17,568 nucleotides of DNA, from assembly GCA_037131955.1 (NCBI GenBank), contig JBAXQC010000057.1, positions 1 to 17,568 of the forward strand, read 5' to 3'. The translations under genes and the position numbers were made by a program. This DNA comes from CAIMMJ01 sp037131955 (GTDB taxonomy: Bacteria; Bacteroidota; Bacteroidia; UBA4408). Positions 5,867 through 13,900 of the stretch are shown in pieces. The notes under the pieces are model-generated. The model worked only from the letters and a program-made list of their open reading frames with translations. It searched no databases and was not told the DNA's origin. The stretch's first letter is position 1. Each line of letters starts with the position of its first letter.

Positions 5867-6199
5867 AGAATCTTTGTTTTAGAGTGAATTATATGTGAAT
5901 AGTATTAAGATTATTTGTAAAGCGCTGAAAAGTGACCCCACGCAAGGAATTTAATATTAACATATTGTTAATCATTTTTAAACTCAAATTTAACAACAAA
6001 AAGAAATTAAAGCAACTTTATTATTCGTTAAATTTTATTGTAGATGGAATAAAGATTCTTAATGTCTTTATTTTAAGCAAATTAATTTTATAAAATGTAC
6101 ATAATTGATTGCAATTTCGTAAAAAAATATTTAAACCAGAGTAAACAACTTGTTTTAAATATTTTTTAGATTTTATTTTAAGAAATTTTAATTTTTACT
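5867..6199. other. AT-rich divergent intergenic region between hpf and the exported-protein gene
   Basis: No coding sequence is convincing here. It holds the upstream region of hpf (no clear TAnnTTTG box seen) and a short GC-richer patch at 5920-5948 containing GCGCTGAAAAGTGACCCCA. It also holds two adjacent palindromes: TTAATATTAA (5951-5960) and ATTAACA-TAT-TGTTAAT (5956-5972). The remainder is extremely A/T rich up to the predicted promoter of the plus-strand gene. Confidence 0.6.
5951..5972. promoter_or_regulatory. Palindromic site, possible operator
   Basis: A perfect 7-bp inverted repeat ATTAACA/TGTTAAT with a 3-base centre (5956-5972) overlaps the 10-base palindrome TTAATATTAA (5951-5960). 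It sits between two divergent genes, about 85 bases upstream of hpf. The symmetric form fits a dimeric DNA-binding protein, but in such AT-rich DNA chance palindromes are common and no regulator is identified. Confidence 0.3.
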
Positions 6200-6207
6200 T
6201 ATGTTTG
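6200..6207 (+). promoter_or_regulatory. Predicted -7 box of the exported-protein gene
   Basis: TATGTTTG matches the Bacteroidota -7 consensus TAnnTTTG exactly. No clear TTTG/TTG -33 element lies 19-21 bases upstream; that DNA is nearly pure A/T. It predicts transcription from near 6213, about 24 bases before the ATG at 6237, and argues against use of the ATG at 6201, which lies inside the box. Confidence 0.5.
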
Positions 6208-6236
6208 TAGAAATTGAAATACATATTTCTATTTAC

Positions 6237-7364
6237 ATGAATTCTAGAATAGCAGGTTTTTGTTTATTGCTTTTATTTTTTTCAGTCGTTTCAATTGCAC
6301 AACCTGTTATTAAGTTAACCATAGATGGCATAGTAAAAGACGAGGAGAATGGTTATCCCTTAGAAAACTCAGTTGTTGAAATTATGTATAACGGAAAAGT
6401 ATCAAAAACCATGATAACAACTGTTACTGGTAAATTTATTTTTGATGTTGATCCTGAAGTAGAATATGTTTTAAGGTGCTCCAAAGAAAGGTACGTTTCA
6501 AAAATGATTACAATATCAACCAAAGGCATAAGTGAAAAAATTGTAACGAATGAAACATTCAAATTTCCAATTGCAGTTAGGTTATTTAAAGAAATGCCGG
6601 AGTTGGATGTATCAGTTTTAAATTCGCCCATAGGTGCAATATTTTTTGATAAAAACGCTAATGATTTTGATTACACGGTAGATAAAGTTTTGAAAAAGCG
6701 TCTTGAAAAACTTCAAGAAGAAGTTGAAAACAACATAAAGATGAAAGCTGAAGCTGAAAAACAAAAGCAATTGCAGCAAGAAAAAGAGGCCAAACTTAAT
6801 GCAGAAATTGAAGCTAAAAACGCTAAAGAAAAACTAAAAGCAGAAACTAGAAATGCTGAATTAGCAAAAAAATTAGAGTCTAAATTAAAAGAAGAAGAGG
6901 AGGAAATGGCGAAAAACCAAAAAGAGCAAGCACTTTTAGATGAAAAATTGCAGAAAGAGTCAAGAAAAAAGGAAGCAGAAAATAAAAAGAAAATAAAAAA
7001 AACAGAAGAGGATAGGCAATCAGAAGAACAAAAAAAGGCCAGGTTAGAAAGTGCAAAAGAGAAAATTACAAAAAAAACAAAGAAAGAAAATGACTCCGTG
7101 CCAATTGCATCAACAAATTTTTACATTCCAAAAAAAGATATTGGCCCAGTGATAGAAAATGTTAGCCAAACAGTAGAAGAAGGAATAAATTATATAATTT
7201 TACATACATTCTGCCTTTATAACGGCGACCCAGTAGAATTTAAAAAGATTTCGTTTACTTGGGGAGGAACATATTTCAAGAAAAATAATGGTGATATTTC
7301 TGACTTGACCTATTATTTAGAAATGAGAAGTGTGAATCCAGAATCGGCAGAGCCTCCAAGATGA
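6237..7364 (+). CDS. Exported protein: carboxypeptidase-regulatory-like domain plus long Lys/Glu coiled coil
   Basis: I do not recognise a named gene. The 375-residue product starts with a signal peptide (MNSRIAGFCLLLLFFSVVSIAQ, cleavage probably near residue 21-22), so it is exported to the periplasm or surface. Residues about 25-115 resemble the beta-sandwich carboxypeptidase-regulatory-like domain common in Bacteroidota (IDGIVKDEENGYPLENSVVE, then TTVTGKFIFDVDPEVEYVLR). Residues about 150-290 are a highly charged Lys/Glu/Ala/Gln coiled coil. The last ~75 residues (from NFYIPKKDIGPV) form a small globular tail with FTWGGTYFKK. I use the ATG at 6237 because the in-frame ATG at 6201 lies in a -7 box and would put 12 polar residues before the signal peptide. 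It is the only plus-strand gene in the window, divergent from hpf. A structural or envelope-linking role is a guess from the architecture. Confidence 0.82.
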   Translation: MNSRIAGFCLLLLFFSVVSIAQPVIKLTIDGIVKDEENGYPLENSVVEIMYNGKVSKTMITTVTGKFIFDVDPEVEYVLRCSKERYVSKMITISTKGISEKIVTNETFKFPIAVRLFKEMPELDVSVLNSPIGAIFFDKNANDFDYTVDKVLKKRLEKLQEEVENNIKMKAEAEKQKQLQQEKEAKLNAEIEAKNAKEKLKAETRNAELAKKLESKLKEEEEEMAKNQKEQALLDEKLQKESRKKEAENKKKIKKTEEDRQSEEQKKARLESAKEKITKKTKKENDSVPIASTNFYIPKKDIGPVIENVSQTVEEGINYIILHTFCLYNGDPVEFKKISFTWGGTYFKKNNGDISDLTYYLEMRSVNPESAEPPR

Positions 7365-7906
7365 TTTATCTATAAAAGTTTAACCTAAAAATTGATGATT
7401 TAATTTAACTTTGGTAAAATGGTATAAACTCATTTTGGCAAATAAGTTCTTTTTAAATTTTATTTATTGAAATTTGTTTATAAAAAGGGGATTAAATAAC
7501 ATGGATTGTACCCTAAAAACCTGCTGATTGTTTAATAAAATTATTTTAAAATTTCATTTTTCAACACTCAAAGAAATTCGTAATCAATGCCAACTTAAAA
7601 GTTATTTTGAGACTTTTTTTGAGGCTGGCACACGTTTTATTCTTACCAATTACAAAATTTTTTTTTCCTCAAACACCACCGAACACACTCTTTTTCGATG
7701 CCTTTGGGCGAAAGTGTTGTAATGGCCTATTTTACTATTCTATTTGGCACAATCAAAAAAAATAAGGGCGTTTAGATACTCCATAAAACAGAGTATATTT
7801 TGTTTACTAAGATTATCTGTTGATTGTAATCCAATTCAAGAGTCTAAATGACTTAATCTAAAAAGATTTTAGAGAACTTGTTGGCTGATTAACTGAAAGA
7901 ATATCT
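7365..7906. other. 542-base intergenic stretch without a convincing gene
   Basis: This lies between two convergent genes. Short open frames here have no start-site support, family likeness or normal codon use. Base composition changes: about 7625-7740 is noticeably GC-richer (around GCCTTTGGGCGAAAGTGTTG) than its flanks. A weak stem ATACTC/GAGTAT (7777-7782/7791-7796) is present. I see no strong terminator for the plus-strand gene. The GC-richer patch may be a gene remnant or a dispersed repeat. Confidence 0.55.
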
Positions 7907-7912
7907 TTAGTT
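7891..7912 (-). terminator. Hairpin overlapping the methyltransferase stop codon
   Basis: AACT-G-AAAGA (7891-7900) and TCTTT-AGTT (7904-7912) pair as 9 bp with one bulged base and a 3-base loop, including the TAA stop at 7909-7907. No U-run follows on the minus strand. It is a weak candidate for a transcript end or 3' stabiliser. Confidence 0.3.
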
Positions 7913-8671
7913 ATTGACTGTACAACTGAAGTAAATCCAAGGATCTGTAGTATTTATTAATTCATCCGAATTTAGCTCGTTTCCGCTGGGATAACCAAAG
8001 CAGCATACATTTTTAAATCCGTAATTTTCCAATAATTCCTTTTGATAAATAGGATTTATATATGTTGTTAAAAATTTAAAATTATGTAGACCATCATTAA
8101 TTTTAATTACTTTATTATTTGAAAGATCAGCACTCCAGTTGTGAAATTTTAATTTCAAGTATTTTATACAATATTCATAAAAAACTTTTGGGTGATTGGA
8201 AAATTTTAATCGCATTAACCTTGGAATATTTTGAATATTATGAGTAGAGAAAATCAATAGTGCATCTTTCTTTGAAATTCGCTTTACTTCATCAAAGAAT
8301 AAAATTCTTTCATCTATTTCAATATAATCAATACCATTAAAACTAAAAAAAACAACATCAAAAGTATTATCTTCAAAGATTGACATATTTCTTGCATCAC
8401 AAACTTTAAAATCTAAATTTTGATTTCTGAAGTTTTCATTTGCTCCATTAAGCATACCCTGAGAAATGTCAACACCAACATATTTTTTAGCAATGCCAGA
8501 AAGATGATAAGTAGTTCTTCCTGTTCCAATACCCACATCTAGCAAAACAGAATTTTTTATTTTATCAAAATATTTGTTTATTATAGCTTGTTCGGGTTTT
8601 TGTAAATCTTTTTCGTTGATATAACAATTAACTTGTTCAGAATTGTCATATACCTTTACAAAATCTTCCAT
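7907..8671 (-). CDS. Class I SAM-dependent methyltransferase
   Basis: The 254-residue protein has a Rossmann-type methyltransferase core. Motif I is LLDVGIGTGRTTYHL (about residues 42-56), the glycine-rich loop that binds S-adenosylmethionine. The acidic end of strand 2 follows as KYVGVDISQGML. A CDARNMSIFEDNTFDVVFF segment holds motifs II-III, and FFDEVKRISKKDALLIFSTHN is the motif IV-V region typical of Methyltransf_11/25 proteins. The C-terminal ~100 residues are family-specific and give no substrate. I use the ATG at 8671. A TTG nine codons upstream (8698) lies inside a TACATTTG promoter box and so is probably not translated. It is downstream of two glycosyltransferases on the same strand but behind its own promoter and a 282-base gap. 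A glycan or lipid substrate is plausible from context, not shown. Confidence 0.85.
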   Translation of the reverse strand: MEDFVKVYDNSEQVNCYINEKDLQKPEQAIINKYFDKIKNSVLLDVGIGTGRTTYHLSGIAKKYVGVDISQGMLNGANENFRNQNLDFKVCDARNMSIFEDNTFDVVFFSFNGIDYIEIDERILFFDEVKRISKKDALLIFSTHNIQNIPRLMRLKFSNHPKVFYEYCIKYLKLKFHNWSADLSNNKVIKINDGLHNFKFLTTYINPIYQKELLENYGFKNVCCFGYPSGNELNSDELINTTDPWIYFSCTVNN

Positions 8672-8695
8672 TCTTTTAGTATTTTTTTTTGAAAG

Positions 8696-8703
8696 CAAAT
8701 GTA
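8696..8703 (-). promoter_or_regulatory. Predicted -7 box of the methyltransferase gene
   Basis: On the minus strand TACATTTG (8703-8696) is an exact TAnnTTTG box. It predicts a start near 8689, 18 bases before the ATG at 8671. No good -33 element is visible, so support is from the -7 box and its position only. Confidence 0.5.
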
Positions 8704-8840
8704 TAAATTTAATAGTAAATTGTATTTATGAATTATTTAGGTTTGAAGCATCAACAAGCAAAAAAGCTATAGAGTTAGTGATGCACAATAAACTATTTTA
8801 AGTTGTGGCAAAAAGGAATTTTAGTATTTATTTTTTTCTG

Positions 8841-8878
8841 AAAGTCTATGCTCTATCTAAAGATGATTTTTAGACTTT
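8841..8878. repeat. 8-bp inverted repeat with 22-base loop
   Basis: AAAGTCTA (8841-8848) and TAGACTTT (8871-8878) are exact complements in the gap between the glycosyltransferase and methyltransferase genes. A smaller stem ACTTCT/AGAAGT follows at 8881-8901. Neither is followed by a proper U-run on either strand, so I do not call them terminators. Confidence 0.35.
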
Positions 8879-8921
8879 GTACTTCTATCTTTTAAAGAAG
8901 TTTGCAAAACTAAAGTTGATG

Positions 8922-8972
8922 AAGTGCCAAGGGAATATGATAATTTAAAACACTTAGGCACTTAATTTCCCT
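8922..8972 (-). repeat. Interlocked inverted repeats across the glycosyltransferase stop (pseudoknot-capable)
   Basis: Two complementary pairs interleave: AAGTGCC (8922-8928) with GGCACTT (8957-8963), and AGGGAA (8930-8935) with TTCCCT (8967-8972). The order A-B-A'-B' allows both stems at once only as an H-type pseudoknot; otherwise they are alternatives. The second half lies in the last codons and stop of the upstream gene, and the first half lies in its 3' untranslated region. Confidence 0.45.
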
Positions 8973-9895
8973 CCGTTGGACAACCTTTTACCTTGAAGAA
9001 AAAACAGTAAGCGCTTAAATTTTAAATTGATTTTATTTTGGTTGAAGCTTAAAATACTTATTGCAGCAACTATAAAAAGGAAAATAGAATTTATAATAAT
9101 GTAAAAAGTGGCGTATAAAACTCCATAATGTTTTCTAAAAAAATACCTCATTGCAAAATAATACTCCAACTGCAAATACATTTTTAGAAGGTGATTTACG
9201 TTTTCTGTTCCTCCTTTTGATTGGTGATGAAAAACTTGTGAAGCAGGAACAGTTTTTACTTTTAATCCGGCATCAATAATATTTTTACATAACTCCACGT
9301 CTGAACCATAAATAAAATAATTTTCATCCAACCTAAACTCTTTCCTAAAAAGTATGGCAGCGCCTGCGGGTTGTTCTAAATAATTTTCTTTGCTTAAATC
9401 TAAATCTTGGTAGGTATATTTTTTATAGCTAGAAAATTTATTCCAAAATTTTGAAGGCACAAAACTTTCTACAATTACTCCCGAAATAAAGGGGAATCTA
9501 CGGTTGTAGTTTTGAAGTTTACCATCGGGATAAAGTAATTGTGGTGCTACAGCACCAAGCTTTGGGTTGTTGTTCAATTCATTTACCAATAAGTTTAGCG
9601 TGGTTGTGTCTGTTACATAAGCATCGGGGTTAAACAACAACAAATACTCTCCGCTAGCAACATCTATTGCTTGGTTGCAGGCCTTAGTAAAACCCATATT
9701 TACTGAGTTTGGGATGAACTTTATTTTGTTGAGTATAGGTTCTAAATTTTTTACTGTGGCGTCGGTAGAATTGTTGTCTACCAAAATTACTTCGCAATCT
9801 TGGTGATGGAGCAGTGAATTTATGCATTCAAATATTACATCGGCACAATTGAAACTTACTACTATGGCAGAAATTGAAACTTGCTTATTTTGCAT
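8954..9895 (-). CDS. Family 2 glycosyltransferase, rhamnosyltransferase (WbbL)-like
   Basis: This 313-residue GT-A fold enzyme probably transfers a sugar from a nucleotide donor onto a surface polysaccharide or glycolipid at the cytoplasmic face of the inner membrane. The nucleotide-binding start is ISAIVVSFNCADVIFECINS (about residues 8-27) with LVDNNSTD (about 38-45). Next come NSVNMGFTKACNQAI and the DxD-equivalent LLLFNPDAYV (about 83-92). The acceptor-side segment is EQPAGAAILFRKE and FIYGSDVELCKNIIDAGLKV. A hydrophobic C-terminal stretch (about residues 264-285) could anchor it in the membrane. The NPDA variant and GSDVELC pattern are those of WbbL-type rhamnosyltransferases, but donor and acceptor are unknown. 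Its ATG overlaps the end of the upstream glycosyltransferase by 11 bases, implying coupled translation. Confidence 0.88.
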   Translation of the reverse strand: MQNKQVSISAIVVSFNCADVIFECINSLLHHQDCEVILVDNNSTDATVKNLEPILNKIKFIPNSVNMGFTKACNQAIDVASGEYLLLFNPDAYVTDTTTLNLLVNELNNNPKLGAVAPQLLYPDGKLQNYNRRFPFISGVIVESFVPSKFWNKFSSYKKYTYQDLDLSKENYLEQPAGAAILFRKEFRLDENYFIYGSDVELCKNIIDAGLKVKTVPASQVFHHQSKGGTENVNHLLKMYLQLEYYFAMRYFFRKHYGVLYATFYIIINSIFLFIVAAISILSFNQNKINLKFKRLLFFLQGKRLSNGGKLSA

Positions 9896-10811
9896 TCCAC
9901 ACTTGTTCTAATTGGTTGGTGGTTGAGTTGTTTGGTCTGTAGAAATAAAATACTAATTTTTTAATGAAAATTTTTGCAAATGAAACCAAAGAAGATAAAC
10001 CACAAATTTTAAGCGCTCTAAAAAATGTAAAGTAAAAATTAGTTGAATTTGCAAGTACTTTAAAACCTAATAATGCTTTAAAAAAATTAAAAATTAAGCT
10101 TTTATCTGAGTGTTGAATTATGAATTTGGTTTCAAGATTCGAAAGCACTTTATCCATGGCTTTGTTCATTTTATCTTGATTAGTTGTCATGCTTCCTTTT
10201 CTTACTCTTACCAACGAAAGCACTTCTTTGAGGCAGTAGAACTCTGAGCCGTTTAAACTCATTCTAAGCCATAAATCCCAATCTTCTAGTTCTTTGTAGT
10301 GCGGATTAAACAAACCTACTTCTCTTACTTTTGAAGTTTTTACCATTAAAGAATTTACATGCATAAAGTTTCCGAAAAGTAAATTGTTCAACACATTTCC
10401 TTCGAAAATAGGAAGACCAATATTAAATCTGTTGTTGGCGTCATCTTCTACAAAACAATCAGAAAAAGAATAAACAGCATCTACGTTTTTGTTTTTTGAA
10501 AAAAAATCTACTTGCAATTGAAACTTAGTTGGTAGCACTAAATCGTCGGAATCTAAGAATACTAAAAAATCTCCTGAAGCATTTTCTATTCCTGTGTTTC
10601 TTGCACCGGCCAATCCTTTGTTATTTTGGTAGATGTAAGTAAATTCAAACTTTTGTTTTAGTGCATCAACGATTTGTTTCGTATTGTCGGTAGAGCCATC
10701 GTCTACAACAATTATTTCAAAGTTTTTGTAAGTAGATTTGTGCACACTTTCAATTGCATGGCCAACTAAATTGGCTGTATTGTATGTGGGAATTATTACG
10801 GAAACTTTCAA
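9885..10811 (-). CDS. Family 2 glycosyltransferase
   Basis: This 308-residue GT-A glycosyltransferase probably adds a sugar to a surface glycan. The N-terminal domain is textbook family 2: VSVIIPTYNTANLVGHAIES (residues 3-22), IIVVDDGSTDNT (about 34-45), GLAGARNTGIENASGDFLVF, the metal-binding DSDD (about 93-96), and the ED-type catalytic segment ELEDWDLWLRM (about 177-187). The C-terminal third is basic and partly hydrophobic, suggesting membrane association. The start is TTG at 10811: an in-frame stop lies a few codons upstream, no ATG precedes the conserved first strand, and a TATCTTTG promoter box sits 21 bases upstream. It is the first gene of a two-gene unit with the overlapping glycosyltransferase downstream. 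Specificity cannot be read from the sequence. Confidence 0.88.
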   Translation of the reverse strand: MKVSVIIPTYNTANLVGHAIESVHKSTYKNFEIIVVDDGSTDNTKQIVDALKQKFEFTYIYQNNKGLAGARNTGIENASGDFLVFLDSDDLVLPTKFQLQVDFFSKNKNVDAVYSFSDCFVEDDANNRFNIGLPIFEGNVLNNLLFGNFMHVNSLMVKTSKVREVGLFNPHYKELEDWDLWLRMSLNGSEFYCLKEVLSLVRVRKGSMTTNQDKMNKAMDKVLSNLETKFIIQHSDKSLIFNFFKALLGFKVLANSTNFYFTFFRALKICGLSSLVSFAKIFIKKLVFYFYRPNNSTTNQLEQVWNAK

Positions 10812-10831
10812 ACAAATAGATTATTTATTGG

Positions 10832-10839
10832 CAAAGATA
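10832..10839 (-). promoter_or_regulatory. Predicted -7 box of the glycosyltransferase pair
   Basis: On the minus strand TATCTTTG (10839-10832) matches TAnnTTTG. It predicts a start near 10826 and a leader of about 15 bases before the TTG start. Any -33 element must lie in the T-rich tail of the upstream terminator (about 10858); no clean TTTG is seen there. Confidence 0.5.
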
Positions 10840-10855
10840 AAATTAAAGTGTAAAA

Positions 10856-10887
10856 CGAAAAAAGGCCAAGAAATTAATCTCAGCCTT
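10856..10887 (-). terminator. Rho-independent terminator of the RND efflux operon
   Basis: In the minus-strand transcript AAGGCTGAGA (10887-10878) pairs with TCTTGGCCTT (10871-10862) as a 10-bp stem with two G-U pairs and a 6-base loop, followed by a run of T (to 10858). It lies 24 bases after the pump gene and 17 bases before the -7 box of the next unit. Confidence 0.85.
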
Positions 10888-10910
10888 ATTTCTCACAACA
10901 AACAAAACAA

Positions 10911-13900
10911 TTACTTTTTAAAAATTCTTTCTCTCATTTTTCCATAGATAAGATACATACCTGGTACAAGAAACAGTGTAAGGAATGTTGCAAAACTTAA
11001 TCCAAATATTAGTGTCCAACTTAGTGGTCCCCAAAATGCAACACTGTCGCCACCAAAGAAAATATGTGGATTTAATTCTGTGAACAATCTTTCGAAATCT
11101 ATATTCATTCCTACAGCGAGTGGCAAAAGACCTAATATTGCTGCCATTGCAGTTAAAATTACTGGTGTCATTCTGGTTCTTCCGGCTTCTACCACAGCTT
11201 CTCTTAATGGCATACCTTGCTCAATTAAAATATCTGTGAACTCAACCAACAAAATTCCATTTCTTACAACAATACCTGCTAATGTAACTATTCCAATTCC
11301 TGTCATTACAATAGAAATTTCCATATTAAAAATACTCATACCTAGCAGTACTCCAATAACAGAGAAAAATATTTCTACTAAAATTAAAATTGGCTTTCCA
11401 ACTGAATTAAATTGAGTAACCAAAATCAAGAAAATTAAACCCAAGGCTACCAAAAGCGCCATTCCTAAAAATGCACCTGTTTCTTTTTGTTGCTCCTGTT
11501 CTCCGCCCATTACAATAGATACCCCAGCAGGTAGATTAAAGTTTTTTAAGCTTTCATTTACTTTAGCAACAACGTCATTGGGATTTGCGGTACTCAAAAC
11601 ATTTGATTCGAGCGTAACAATTCTTTTTTGATTTTTTCTTTTTATTCCCCCAAAAGTATTTCCGTAAGTAACATCAGCAACTGCCGAAATAGGCACTTGA
11701 CGCAACATTCCGCCCATGTTCATATCACGAAAAGTAATTTTAGAATTTAATAGATCGTCAATGTTGTTACGTTGGTTTTCTTGAAAACGAATTTGTATAG
11801 GATACTCGTCGTTCTCATCACGAAATTTTGATGCCTCAATACCAAATACAGCATTACGCAATTCCATACCAATTTGAGCAGTAGAAATTCCTTCGCGATT
11901 TGCTCTTTCTCTGTTTATATTAACCACAACTTCTGGTTTAACATTTTGAATATCACTTTTTAATTCTTCAATACCCGGAATCTGTAATGAATCTATATAC
12001 AATTTTAATTTTTGACTTGTTGTAACAAGTTCATCTAAATCATCACCAGTTATTTCAATGCTAATTGGCTTTCCAACTGGCGGACCATTTGCTTCTTTGT
12101 CTACTACAATTTCTACCCCAGGAATTCCTTTCACTTCTTTTCTTATTCTTTCTAAATAATCAGAAGTTGATATTCCATTTCTCTTTTCAAATTCTACAAA
12201 CGCCACACTAACTTTTGCTTTGTGCGGTGCTGTGCTTCTATCTCCACTGTTTGGGTCTGTAGCACCAACTGCAACGTTAGAAATAATTGATTCTACTATT
12301 GGATTTGGTTTTCCATCGGGTTGCATAATTTTATATACTTTGGCTTCAACAACCCTGGTAATAGAATCGGTATATTCTACTTTTGTTCCAACAGGAAGAG
12401 TAATATAAGTATACACAAAATTTGGCTCACCTTGAGGGAAAAACACAACTTTTGGTTTTACAATTGCAGTAAGAACAACACTAAAAATAAATAGACCAAA
12501 AGTTATGAGCAACAAATAAATTGCACCCTTTCCTTTCAGCAATTTTGTTAGTAACCTTGCATACGAATTTTGAAATGCAGGCCAAATTTTTTCTTGCCAA
12601 TTAAATATTGCTTTCTCTAAGAAATATTTATTTAGCGCAGTGAGGATGAACATAAGAACGACAAAATTTGCTGTTCCCACATTTCCAGTGACGTACATCA
12701 GGAGAGCAAATATTCCTAATACTATAGAAGTGTTTTTAAATCTTCTGTTCTTTTTAGCTTTCACTTCTGGCAAATTACCGTCTTCGTGTGGTTTCATAAA
12801 TTGAACAGCAAAAACTGGATTTATAATGTATGCCACCAACAAGGATGCAAGAAGAGTAACAATTAATGTGATAGGCAAATAGAACATGAATTTTCCAATA
12901 ATACCTTTCCAAAAGGCAAGCGGAATAAATGGTGCAAGTGTTGTAAGAGTACCTGAAAGCACTGGCATGAACACTTCGCCAGCGGCATATTTTGCAGCAG
13001 TTTTTATGTCAACTTTTCCATTTTGAAATAACCTGTGAGTGTTTTCGATAACCACAATTGCATCGTCGACTACAATTCCAAGAGCAAGCAAAAATGCAAA
13101 TAATACAATCATGTTTAGCTCAAAACCAATGGTAGGGAAAACTAAAAATGCAACAAAACAACTTAATGGTACTGACATTGCCACAAAGAATGCATTTGTA
13201 ACACCCATAAAAAACATGAGGATAATTAACACCAACACAAAACCAATAATAATGGTATTGATTAAATCTTTTAGTGTAGTTCTAGTTTGAGTAGATTGGT
13301 CGCCAGTAAGCACCACATTTACATTTTTTGGAAATTTATTTTGCTTAAAGTCCTCGGCAATTTTTCTTACTTTATCGGAAGTTTCAATTAAGTTTTCTCC
13401 TGACCTTTTGATTATATTAAGTGTGATTACATTTTTGTGGTCTAATCTTGCGTAGCTCTCTTTTTCTTTGAAACCATCTTTTATCTCTGCTATATCTTTG
13501 AGGTAAATTGTGGCACCAGATTGCGAACGAATAATTAAATTTTGAATTAATCTAATGTCTTTGAATTCACCTTTTATAGATATGGCTCTTCTTACATTGT
13601 CCATTTTTATTAAACCACCACTTATAGTAGAATTTTCATACGCAATTGCTCTTTGAATATCCCCCATAGTAATGCTGGCGGCTTCCATTTTATTTTTATC
13701 TACATTTATTTGAATTTCTCTGTCTAAAGCACCAACAATATCTACACGAGTTATCTCTTTTAATGATTCACATTCATCTTTTATTTCTTCGGCAAAACCT
13801 TTTAGTTTATTTAAATCATAATCGCCCGAAATGTTTACAAAAAGTACAGGCATATCAGAGAAATTTACCTCCATTACGTTTGGCTCTCTGGTTAGTGTTT

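Noticed and set aside
7528..7722. 64-codon plus-strand frame in the gene-free stretch
   Set aside because: No promoter, no upstream A-rich start region, odd composition and no recognisable protein; more likely chance or relic sequence.
8841..8878. Inverted repeat as terminator of the glycosyltransferase pair
   Set aside because: The loop is 22 bases and the downstream minus-strand sequence is A-rich, not U-rich.
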